A stretch of 64,000 nucleotides of DNA. Origin: Bhargavaea changchunensis. Its GTDB lineage: Bacteria; Bacillota; Bacilli; Bacillales_A; Planococcaceae. Location: contig NZ_JBHTCT010000032.1 in assembly GCF_042665595.1 (NCBI RefSeq), positions 1-64,000 on the forward strand. The letters are read 5' to 3'. Each line of letters opens with the position of its first letter. Within the stretch, counting starts at the first letter, position 1. The position numbers and the translations under genes are program-made. Under the pieces are notes generated by a model, which ran no database searches, was not told the DNA's origin, and saw only the letters and a program-made list of their open reading frames with translations. Of this stretch, positions 57,078-64,000 are shown piece by piece.

Positions 57078-58369
57078 TATTCTCCGCGGAGGGAATCCAG
57101 ATGTCCGAAAAATTCCGGGTAGGAAATCGCGATGCATCCGGGGTCCTGAAGTTCAACGGGACCGTCCGTGACAAGCGCCGCAATCCCGGCCATCATACCG
57201 ATGCGGTGGTCCCCCCTTGAATCAAGGGCGGCGCCCGACAGTTTCGTCGGACCATGGATGACCATGCCGTCGGCTGTAGGAGAGATGTCCGCCCCGAGTT
57301 TTCCAAGTTCTTCGGCAACGGCAGCGATGCGGTCCGTCTCCTTGACCCGGAGCTCTTCCGCATCACGGATCACGGTCGTCCCCTCGGCCTGTGTCGCCAG
57401 AAGGGCGATCACCGGAATCTCATCGATCAGGCGGGGGATCAGGTCGCCGCCGATTTCGGTCCCCTTCAGGGAAGACGAGCGGATGGTGACTGCTCCGCGC
57501 CGCTCAGAATCATCTGTGTCGGTCACGTCCACCTCAAAATCGGCGCCCATTGCTTTCAGGACGTCGATCATGCCTGTGCGCGTAGGATTCAGACCAACGT
57601 TTTTGAGAACCACTTCACTATCCGGCACCATCGCTGACGCTGCCAGGAAGAACGCCGCCGACGATATGTCGCCGGGTACATCCACATGGACCGGTGTGAG
57701 CTCCTGGCCGCCCCGCAGAGTAATGACGCCGTCCTCCGACTGAACGTCCATCCCGAAATTGCGCATCATCCGCTCCGTATGGTCGCGGGAGACTTCCTTC
57801 TCGCGGATGACCGACGTTCCACCGGCGCGCATTGCGGCAAACAGGATAGCCGACTTGACCTGCGCGCTCGCGACAGGCATCTCGTAGTCGATGGGGCTGA
57901 GAGGCCCCCCCAGGACCGAAATCGGTGTGTACTGGGCCCCCTCGCGGCCGCGGATATCGGCCTCCATCTGTTTGAGCGGGCCGGTCACTCTCTTCATCGG
58001 CCGTTTGGCGATCGACTCATCCCCCGCAATTACCGAATGGACTCGTGAGCCGGCAAGGATTCCGAGCATCAGGCGTGTGGTCGTGCCGGAGTTTCCGGTG
58101 TAGAGAATATCCGCCGGCTCCTGCCACCCGTCTATGCCGGGACTTTCGATCACCAGTTCCGTTCCGTTGCGGCTGATATCCGCTCCGAGCAGGCGGAAGC
58201 ATTCGATTGTACGCAGGCAATCCTCGCCAGGCAGAAAACCAGAGACTGTCGTACGGCCCTTTGCGATTCCCCCGAACATGACCGCCCGGTGAGAGATGGA
58301 TTTGTCTCCCGGCACGGAAATTGTGCCGCGTAGTGGTGCCCGCGGGTAATTCAGTGTCATCTTGTCCAT
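57077..58369 (-). CDS. aroA: 3-phosphoshikimate 1-carboxyvinyltransferase (EPSP synthase)
   Basis: The enzyme joins phosphoenolpyruvate to shikimate 3-phosphate, step six of the shikimate path; in B. subtilis the gene is called aroE. The 430-residue protein has VPGDKSISHRAVM (about 20-32), YTGNSGTTTRLMLG (about 90-103), the SAQVKSAILFAA block and LRVKETDRIAAV (about 343-354). The LGxxGTTTR-equivalent loop TGNSGTTTR has the Gly of class II glyphosate-tolerant enzymes. It is the last gene of aroC-aroB-aroH-hisC-tyrA-aroA. Confidence 0.96.
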   Translation of the reverse strand: MDKMTLNYPRAPLRGTISVPGDKSISHRAVMFGGIAKGRTTVSGFLPGEDCLRTIECFRLLGADISRNGTELVIESPGIDGWQEPADILYTGNSGTTTRLMLGILAGSRVHSVIAGDESIAKRPMKRVTGPLKQMEADIRGREGAQYTPISVLGGPLSPIDYEMPVASAQVKSAILFAAMRAGGTSVIREKEVSRDHTERMMRNFGMDVQSEDGVITLRGGQELTPVHVDVPGDISSAAFFLAASAMVPDSEVVLKNVGLNPTRTGMIDVLKAMGADFEVDVTDTDDSERRGAVTIRSSSLKGTEIGGDLIPRLIDEIPVIALLATQAEGTTVIRDAEELRVKETDRIAAVAEELGKLGADISPTADGMVIHGPTKLSGAALDSRGDHRIGMMAGIAALVTDGPVELQDPGCIAISYPEFFGHLDSLRGE

Positions 58370-58390
58370 TTGTTCCGGCCCCCTGCCCTG

Positions 58391-59497
58391 TTAGGTAATG
58401 TAGATATCGTAATTCGTCCGTTCGCTCAGCAGTATTCGGCCCTTTTCCCTGTCTTCGGTCGTCTGGAAGCTGACAACCATGATTCCGAAGACGTCCGTGC
58501 GCGATTCGACGATGCGCACGTTCGTGATCGAGATGCCTGCATCTGCCAGAGACCCTGCGATTTCGGAAATCGCACCCGGACTGTCCGGGATATTGACATT
58601 GAGGTCGAACGTCGTGTAGAGCGCACCCTGCGACTTGGCCGGCAGTGTGTCCCGGTATGCCTTCGCCCCGCCGTAGAATTCATGGATCGATTCGGCGTCA
58701 CCCGACTCGATCATTTCTCGTACGGCATTCATCTCCTCGATCCACAGGTCGAGCTGATCGATCAGCTCATCGCGATTTTGCAAAGTGATGTCACGCCACA
58801 TGACCGGATCAGAAGAAGCGATTCTCGTGATGTCGCGGAACCCGCCAGCAGCCAGTTCCCGTGTGAACGGCATCTCTTCCGTCTCCTGTTCAAGCCTGCG
58901 TACGAGGGAGGCCGCGACAACATGCGGAAAATGGCTGACGACGGCTGTCATGGTGTCATGTTCTGCTGCGGAGACAACCGCCGTCTTGGCCTTTGTCACC
59001 GACAGGAAAGATTCCAGCTTCCTCACAGCCGGAGCATCCTTCCGTCCGGCCGGTGTCAGCAGGTAATATGCGTTCTCGAAAAGGTGCTCACGGGCTGCGC
59101 GCACGCCGCTCTTGTGTGAGCCTGCCATCGGGTGGCCGCCGACAAAAACTGCATTGCCCCCGGCGAACCTTCCGGCTTCTTCCATGATCCAGGTTTTCGT
59201 GCTTCCCGTATCGGAAAGGATGGCGCCTTCTTTCAGATTCCATCCGGAAGCGGCTTCTTTCAGCATCCTCACTGTTTCATTTACGGGTGTGGCAAAAAAT
59301 ATGTAATCACAGCCTTCGGCAGCCTCTGCTGCCGATCCGGCCGAATGGTGGATCACACCAAGCGTCTGTGCCTCACGGAGCGTCACCGGATCGGCATCGA
59401 AGCCTGTGACTGTAACGTTTCCGTGGCGCTGGATCGCCAGGGCGAGGGATCCGCCAATCAGGCCGAGGCCGATGATTGCAGCTTTCAACTCAGACAA
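58391..59497 (-). CDS. tyrA: Prephenate dehydrogenase with ACT domain
   Basis: TyrA oxidises prephenate to 4-hydroxyphenylpyruvate for tyrosine. The 368-residue protein has the NAD loop IGLGLIGGSLALAI (about 9-22), the substrate-binding block GGHPMAGSHKSGVRAA (about 120-135, catalytic His) and a C-terminal ACT domain (about 295-365, VNIPDSPGAISEIAGSL) for feedback by tyrosine. It lies between hisC and aroA. Confidence 0.96.
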   Translation of the reverse strand: MSELKAAIIGLGLIGGSLALAIQRHGNVTVTGFDADPVTLREAQTLGVIHHSAGSAAEAAEGCDYIFFATPVNETVRMLKEAASGWNLKEGAILSDTGSTKTWIMEEAGRFAGGNAVFVGGHPMAGSHKSGVRAAREHLFENAYYLLTPAGRKDAPAVRKLESFLSVTKAKTAVVSAAEHDTMTAVVSHFPHVVAASLVRRLEQETEEMPFTRELAAGGFRDITRIASSDPVMWRDITLQNRDELIDQLDLWIEEMNAVREMIESGDAESIHEFYGGAKAYRDTLPAKSQGALYTTFDLNVNIPDSPGAISEIAGSLADAGISITNVRIVESRTDVFGIMVVSFQTTEDREKGRILLSERTNYDIYIT

Positions 59498-59523
59498 AAC
59501 CCAACACTCCCATCAAACACTGC

Positions 59524-60627
59524 TTACGCTTCGGACACTCCTTGCGCAAGCACTTCTTCAAGCGCGGCAAGCAGTCCCTCATTATCTTCCCGGGTCCCCA
59601 CGGTGATGCGCACATATCCCGGTGTCCCAAGCTTGTCGCCGCTGCGCACGATATACCCGCGCTTCAGCAGCTCATCTGCAGCAGCGTCGGCGCTTCCCTT
59701 CACTTCCATCAGCACGAAGTTCGCTTCCGAGCGTGGACATTTCAGCCCGTGCGCCTCCGCAAAACGGGCGTACTGTTCCTTTCCTGCCTCGTTCTGCTGA
59801 CGGGTGCTGTCAATGAACGGCTGGTCCCGGAGCGCAAGGGCAGCAGCCTGCTGGCCCAGGACATTCGTGTTAAACGGCGGACGGACAGGATCGAGCTTTG
59901 CGATCAACTCTTCCTTTCCAATTGCATAGCCGACACGGAATGCCGCAAGTCCATACGCCTTCGAGAAAGTGCGAAGCACGAGAACGTTCGGGAATTCTTC
60001 GACCAGGTCAAGCGGATCCCCGTATGACGGATCCGTAACAAATTCATGATAAGCATTGTCGACAACGACCAGCACATGCTCCGGAACCTCCCGGATAAAG
60101 GCTTTCAGGTCCTTTTGGGGGATGATGCCCCCGGTCGGATTGTTTGGCGTGCACAGCCATACGATTGAAGTGTTTTCGTCGATGGCCTTCAGCATGCCGT
60201 CAAGGTCATGGCTGAAATCTTCAAGGAGCGGGACTTCTCTGATCTCCGCACCCTGAATGCGAGCGTTGTGCCGATACTGCGGGAACGAAGGCCACGGCAT
60301 GACCGTATTGTCGTTTTCGGACAGCAGTGCCCGGGAAAGGATGACGATCAGCTCATCCGATCCTGCACCGAACAGGAGCTGCCGGGGGGTTATGCCCAGC
60401 TTGGCGGACAGCGCCTCCCGCAGGCCGGTCGCATAGCCATCCGGATAAAGTGCGGTTTCAAGTCCGGCTTCCGCGATGAATTTCTTGACTTCAGCGGAAC
60501 AGCCGAACGGGTTTTCGTTCGAGGCAAGCTTGACGATGCGATGAAGGCCGAACTCTTTCTTGACCTCCCCGATTGTCTTACCCGGCTCATAGGCCCGCAT
60601 GCCTTCCAGTCGAGGATTCCATCTCAT
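59524..60627 (-). CDS. hisC: Histidinol-phosphate aminotransferase
   Basis: This PLP enzyme serves histidine synthesis and, in Bacillus, also the transamination of phenylpyruvate and 4-hydroxyphenylpyruvate, which explains its place in this operon. The 367-residue protein has the PLP Lys in LRTFSKAYGLAAFRVGY (about 228-244), CTPNNPTGGIIP (about 158-169) and NENPFGCSAEV. It overlaps aroH by four bases. Confidence 0.95.
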   Translation of the reverse strand: MRWNPRLEGMRAYEPGKTIGEVKKEFGLHRIVKLASNENPFGCSAEVKKFIAEAGLETALYPDGYATGLREALSAKLGITPRQLLFGAGSDELIVILSRALLSENDNTVMPWPSFPQYRHNARIQGAEIREVPLLEDFSHDLDGMLKAIDENTSIVWLCTPNNPTGGIIPQKDLKAFIREVPEHVLVVVDNAYHEFVTDPSYGDPLDLVEEFPNVLVLRTFSKAYGLAAFRVGYAIGKEELIAKLDPVRPPFNTNVLGQQAAALALRDQPFIDSTRQQNEAGKEQYARFAEAHGLKCPRSEANFVLMEVKGSADAAADELLKRGYIVRSGDKLGTPGYVRITVGTREDNEGLLAALEEVLAQGVSEA

Positions 60628-61016
60628 CTTGCTCCCTCCTTTTCCGCAGCCGCACCGGCCAGATCCGGCCGCAGGCGGACGGCTTCGTTCCTGTAGACAT
60701 GTTTGATTTCTTTTTGAGTCTTTACAGTATTCGCATGCATAAGCAGGCGGATGCAGAGAGGCAGCGCACCGGGCACATCCATCTCATGGGTGCACATGAC
60801 CGGCACATACTCCCAGCCTTCCATCGTCCTGACAGCCTTGGCAGGGAATCCCGAAGAAATATCCGTTGTGGTCGAGATGATCACCGAGACGATTTCTTCC
60901 GGTTCCAGCCCATTCTGTTCCGCCATTTCCCGAGCGAGAGCGGCGGTCTCCTGCATGATCTGCTGCTCTTCATCTGCCGTGATGCATGTTGCACCGCGGA
61001 TGCCCCTTACCATCAT
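60624..61016 (-). CDS. aroH: Chorismate mutase, AroH type
   Basis: AroH converts chorismate to prephenate, the branch point to tyrosine and phenylalanine. The 130-residue protein is the monofunctional AroH class: VRGIRGATCITADEEQQI (about 3-20, catalytic Arg), VPVMCTHEMDVPGALPLCIR (about 71-90, with Cys, Glu and Arg of the active site) and HVYRNEAVRLRPDL. It shares four bases with aroB on one side and four with hisC on the other. In B. subtilis the trp genes follow; here hisC does. Confidence 0.95.
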   Translation of the reverse strand: MMVRGIRGATCITADEEQQIMQETAALAREMAEQNGLEPEEIVSVIISTTTDISSGFPAKAVRTMEGWEYVPVMCTHEMDVPGALPLCIRLLMHANTVKTQKEIKHVYRNEAVRLRPDLAGAAAEKEGAR

Positions 61017-62104
61017 TCCGGTCTCACCCCCGTGCGTATTCTGAACTCCCTGTCGGCCTCCCGGCAGTCCTCTTCCGTGACACGACTGACATACGGCGCG
61101 CCGGCTTCCGGAAGGAGGACGAAGTGGAGGTCGCCGAAGGAAGCTTTTTTATCTTTTTTCATGTAACCGAACAATTCCTCAAATGAATAATCTTTAACCG
61201 ACTTCAGCGGATAACCGTTTCTTGCGGCAAATTCCTGGAGGGCGTCGGTCAATTCCCTGCCGGCCCCGGCCTTTTGCTCGCTCAGGATCAGTGCGTAAAT
61301 CATCCCGATCATGACCGCCTCTCCGTGGGTAAGCCCCCCATAGCCCGCAGCCGCCTCTACGGCGTGGCCGTATGTATGGCCAAAGTTAAGATACTTGCGG
61401 ACGGAGCCTTCCCGCTCATCCCGGCCGACAATTTCCGCTTTCACGCGGATGCCGCGGACGATGTGGCGGATCAGTTCCTCTTCACCCATTTTGTCGAGCT
61501 CAAGCGTGTGGAGCATCTCCGGTGCGTCTTCCTTGGATGAGATCAGCACATGCTTGACCGCCTCGGCCATACCCGACCGGATTTCCACTTCGGGTAGCGT
61601 CCGGAGAAGCTCTGTATCGTACAGGACCGCGATCGGCTGATGAAATGCCCCGGTCATATTCTTGCCGCCGGGAAGGTTGATCGCGGTCTTGCCGCCGACA
61701 GAACTGTCATGTGCCAGAATCGTCGTCGGACACTGGATAAAGCGGATTCCCCGCATGTAGGCCGCCGCCGCATAGCCGGCAAGGTCACCGCATGCTCCAC
61801 CGCCGAAAGCGATCAGTACGGATTTCCTCGTGCATCCCGCTTCCAGGAGAAATTGCTGTGAGTGTCCGAACCACTCGAGCGTTTTGCAGGATTCGCCTGA
61901 CGGAACATCCAGCCAGGCGGCATCTCTGCCCGCTCCGCCCAGAGCCGAACGCAGCCGGTCTCCGTGAAGGGCGGACACTTTTTCATCCGCAATGACAGCG
62001 ACCCGGTCAGCATCGGCAAGAAAGCTCTCAAGCTCCCGCAGCGCGCCAGGTCCCACCACCACGTCGTAGCTGCGTTCCTGCGTCTCTACCCTGACTGTCT
62101 CCAT
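61013..62104 (-). CDS. aroB: 3-dehydroquinate synthase
   Basis: AroB makes 3-dehydroquinate in step two of the shikimate path. The 363-residue protein has the NAD-binding GGGACGDLAGYAAAAYMRG (about 102-120), the metal-binding EAVKHVLI, LNFGHTYGHAVEAAAGYGG (about 240-258) and the catalytic Lys in DSSVGGKTAINLPGGKN. Two bases separate it from aroC and four are shared with aroH. Confidence 0.96.
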   Translation of the reverse strand: METVRVETQERSYDVVVGPGALRELESFLADADRVAVIADEKVSALHGDRLRSALGGAGRDAAWLDVPSGESCKTLEWFGHSQQFLLEAGCTRKSVLIAFGGGACGDLAGYAAAAYMRGIRFIQCPTTILAHDSSVGGKTAINLPGGKNMTGAFHQPIAVLYDTELLRTLPEVEIRSGMAEAVKHVLISSKEDAPEMLHTLELDKMGEEELIRHIVRGIRVKAEIVGRDEREGSVRKYLNFGHTYGHAVEAAAGYGGLTHGEAVMIGMIYALILSEQKAGAGRELTDALQEFAARNGYPLKSVKDYSFEELFGYMKKDKKASFGDLHFVLLPEAGAPYVSRVTEEDCREADREFRIRTGVRPE

Positions 62105-62106
62105 CT

Positions 62107-63288
62107 TCAGAACTCCCGTGCGTAAGCGAGGAATTCCCCGATGTTCTTTTTGAGTCCTTCGATTGTGTCACTATGGAATGTTTCGGAAATGGCTTTTGCC
62201 ACTTCCCATGCAACAACATGTTCAGCGACAACGGAGGCCGCAGGCACCGCACAGCTGTCGGAGCGCTCGATGCTTGCCTTGAAAGGTTCTTTCGTATCGA
62301 TATCAACACTCTCAAGCGGTTTGTATAGCGTCGGAATCGGCTTCATGACGCCGCGGACCACGATCGGCATGCCTGTAGTCATGCCGCCCTCGAAACCGCC
62401 CAGATTGTTCGTGCGGCGGCGGTAGCCGTCTTCTTCAGTCCATTCGATTTCGTCGTGCACTTCACTGCCCGGCAGCCGTGCCATTTCGAATCCGAGGCCG
62501 AACTCGACGCCTTTGAACGCATTGATCGAGACCATTGCGCCTGCAATTTTCGAATCCAGTTTGCGGTCGTATTGCACATAACTTCCGACTCCCGGAGGGC
62601 AGCCATCGACAATGACTTCAACAACGCCGCCGATTGAGTTGCCGGCTGCCTTCGCATCATCGATCGCCTGTTTCATCTTTTCCGACGCTTCCGGATCGAT
62701 GCAGTAAACATCATCCGCAGACGCAATTTCTCGGATCTCATTGACCGTCTTGCCGTTCCGGAGGGTCATGTCGGCCTTCACGCCGCCGATTTCGGCCACA
62801 TGTGCCGTCACTTCAATGCCCAGCGCCTTCAGAAAGCTCTTGGCAACGGAGCCGACCGCAACCCGCATGGTCGTTTCCCGGGCGGACGAGCGCTCAAGCA
62901 CGTTGCGGAGATCTCGGTGGCCATACTTCATCCCGCCGACAAGGTCAGCATGTCCGGGACGCGGACGAGTTACACGGCGCTTGATGTCATCGGGATCGAC
63001 ATCTTCCGGCAGTGGTTCGATTCCCATGATCTTTGTCCAGTGTTTCCAGTCATCATTCGTCACGGTCAGTGCGACCGGTGCACCGATCGTTTTTCCGTGG
63101 CGAACACCCGCCGTGATCTCTACTGTATCTTTCTCGATCTGCATCCTCCGGCCCCGGCCGTATCCGCCTTGTCTTCTGGAAAGGTCCCGGTTGACGGCCT
63201 CCGCCGTCAGTTCAAGGTTGGACGGAAGTCCTTCTATGATTGCGGTCAGCTGCGGACCGTGGGATTCACCCGCTGTCAAATATCTCAT
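62107..63288 (-). CDS. aroC: Chorismate synthase
   Basis: AroC (named aroF in B. subtilis) makes chorismate with reduced FMN as a cofactor. The 393-residue protein has the GESHGPQLTAIIEG start (about 7-20), RRQGGYGRGRRM, DHGKT-like RHGKTIGAPV, GHADLVGGMKYGHRDLRNVLERSSARET (in pieces) and SCAVPAASVVAEHVVAWE. The start is set at 63288 (MRYLTAGES), with GGGGG nine bases upstream; the longer frame includes non-family residues. It heads the operon and has a promoter at 63330. Confidence 0.96.
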   Translation of the reverse strand: MRYLTAGESHGPQLTAIIEGLPSNLELTAEAVNRDLSRRQGGYGRGRRMQIEKDTVEITAGVRHGKTIGAPVALTVTNDDWKHWTKIMGIEPLPEDVDPDDIKRRVTRPRPGHADLVGGMKYGHRDLRNVLERSSARETTMRVAVGSVAKSFLKALGIEVTAHVAEIGGVKADMTLRNGKTVNEIREIASADDVYCIDPEASEKMKQAIDDAKAAGNSIGGVVEVIVDGCPPGVGSYVQYDRKLDSKIAGAMVSINAFKGVEFGLGFEMARLPGSEVHDEIEWTEEDGYRRRTNNLGGFEGGMTTGMPIVVRGVMKPIPTLYKPLESVDIDTKEPFKASIERSDSCAVPAASVVAEHVVAWEVAKAISETFHSDTIEGLKKNIGEFLAYAREF

Positions 63289-63329
63289 TCTGCTACCCCC
63301 AGGCTCTAAATACATTTAATTTTCTTACC

Positions 63330-63362
63330 ACTATAACATAACCCTCCGACCGAATCATTCGG
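63330..63362 (-). promoter_or_regulatory. aroC operon promoter with an adjoining palindrome
   Basis: On the minus strand TGTTATAGT is an extended -10 (63330-63338). CCGAATGATTCGG (63350-63362) is a palindrome apart from its central base and covers the -35 position, so a regulator could bind there. No regulator is identified. Confidence 0.6.
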
Positions 63363-63484
63363 ATTTTCTCATAAAACACAAGGGTTCTGACACCATCCGC
63401 AAATGAAAACGCTCTCTTTTTAAAAAGTACCAAAAGAAGTAATCGGGGGAGCTTTTTCTTCCCAAAACCCGGTCCGGTTCAAAT

Positions 63485-63509
63485 AAAAAAAGCCCGGCAG
63501 GCGCCGGGC
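63485..63509 (-). terminator. Terminator of ndk
   Basis: GCCCGGC pairs with GCCGGGC (7 bp, four-base loop) and is followed by seven T on the minus strand, seven bases past the ndk stop. Confidence 0.9.
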
Positions 63510-63515
63510 ATCGGG

Positions 63516-63962
63516 TCAGTTGACCCAGTTGTTGATTTGCTTTTCGTAGGAAACGAGTTCTTCCTGGTTGAAGAACAGATTGATTTCGCGCTCAGCGCTT
63601 TCAGGAGAGTCGGAACCGTGGATGATGTTTTTGCCGACTGTGACAGCGTAGTCACCGCGGACAGTGCCAGGTGCCGATTCTTTCGGGTTGGTTGCACCCA
63701 TCATGAGGCGTGCAGTCGAGATGACGTTTTCGCCTTCCCAGACCATTGCGAAAACAGGGCCGGATGTGATGAATTCAACAAGCTCCCCGAAGAATGGACG
63801 CTCTTTATGCTCACCGTAGTGCTGTTCTGCGAGCTCCTGAGGGATTTGCATCAGCTTTGCTCCGGCGAGTTGGAAGCCTTTCTTTTCGAAGCGGCTGACG
63901 ATTTCACCGATCAGATTACGTTGGACGCCATCTGGCTTGACCATGAGAAATGTTTTTTCCAT
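63516..63962 (-). CDS. ndk: Nucleoside diphosphate kinase
   Basis: Ndk passes phosphate between nucleoside di- and triphosphates. The 148-residue protein has the family's start MEKTFLMVKPDGVQRNLIGE, RPFFGELVEFITSGP, and the active His in KNIIHGSDSPESAEREI (about 115). The ATG at 63962 gives the usual N-terminus; an ATG two codons upstream (63968) has AAGGAG five bases before it and may be used instead. It precedes the aroC operon, as in B. subtilis, but has its own terminator. Confidence 0.96.
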   Translation of the reverse strand: MEKTFLMVKPDGVQRNLIGEIVSRFEKKGFQLAGAKLMQIPQELAEQHYGEHKERPFFGELVEFITSGPVFAMVWEGENVISTARLMMGATNPKESAPGTVRGDYAVTVGKNIIHGSDSPESAEREINLFFNQEELVSYEKQINNWVN

Positions 63963-64000
63963 TTGCATGTACACTCCTTGTGAGTTGAGGGTGTGCGGCG

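Noticed and set aside
55796..57220. 474-codon plus-strand frame opposite ypiA
   Set aside because: It is antisense to a clear TPR protein and lacks family features. Long shadow frames are common in GC-rich coding DNA.

Overview
The window is a stretch of a Bacillota chromosome, most likely from a Planococcaceae-type relative of Bacillus. This rests on gene order and on base composition that looks higher in GC than Bacillus subtilis. From about 19.7 kb to the right edge the gene order follows the B. subtilis ypvA-ypsC-rnpB-gpsB-yprB-yprA-yppE-recU-ponA-nth-dnaD-asnS-aspB-ypmB-ypmA-dinG-panDCB-birA-cca-bshA-mgsA-dapB-ypjD-ypjC-ypjA-qcrCBA-ypiF-ypiB-ypiA-aroE-tyrA-hisC-aroH-aroB-aroF-ndk segment. 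Several genes usual in B. subtilis are missing from it: trpEDCFBA, bshB1, ypsA, cotD and ypoC. No sporulation gene is seen. A genus such as Bhargavaea is possible but cannot be fixed from this sequence alone.

Left part (0-24 kb). The edge cuts an insertion sequence whose leader hairpin covers the transposase ribosome binding site. Next come a small HELGH protein, two tandem KGG-repeat stress proteins behind a SigB-like promoter, a DUF2188-like protein and a giant secreted subtilase of the bacillopeptidase F type. The riboflavin operon (ribE, ribBA, ribH) lies behind an intact-looking FMN riboswitch, but its first gene, ribD, is a decayed pseudogene. Then follow fabI with a FapR operator, a class I glutamine amidotransferase, cspD, ypeQ, an RNase H-like gene, a phosphoesterase, a DUF421 membrane protein, a two-domain sulfurtransferase and the bacterial dynamin dynA. 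An array of 21-nt repeats separates dynA from the DinG-like helicase ypvA. An ECF sigma/anti-sigma pair with a likely autoregulated promoter ends this part.

Middle (24-44 kb). A visibly AT-rich acyltransferase gene looks like an insertion in the conserved order. Then come an RNA methyltransferase, RNase P RNA, gpsB, the mrfB-mrfA DNA-repair pair, yppE, and divergent recU-ponA (Holliday junction resolvase and penicillin-binding protein 1). A second, 51-nt repeat array sits where ypoC would be. The nth-dnaD-asnS-aspB-ypmB-ypmA-dinG and panB-panC-panD clusters follow.

Right part (44-64 kb). birA, cca, bshA, mgsA, dapB and a MazG-like gene read leftward as a tight cluster. A YitT-family protein, a YugP-like peptidase and ypjA come next, then the qcrABC menaquinol:cytochrome c reductase. 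ypiF-ypiB-ypiA are followed by the complete late shikimate/tyrosine/histidine operon aroC-aroB-aroH-hisC-tyrA-aroA, and ndk closes the window.

The best candidates for new biology are the ribD pseudogene under a preserved FMN riboswitch, the two intergenic repeat arrays (one with nested periods), the long leader with a terminator-like hairpin before panB, and the self-shielding IS leader.
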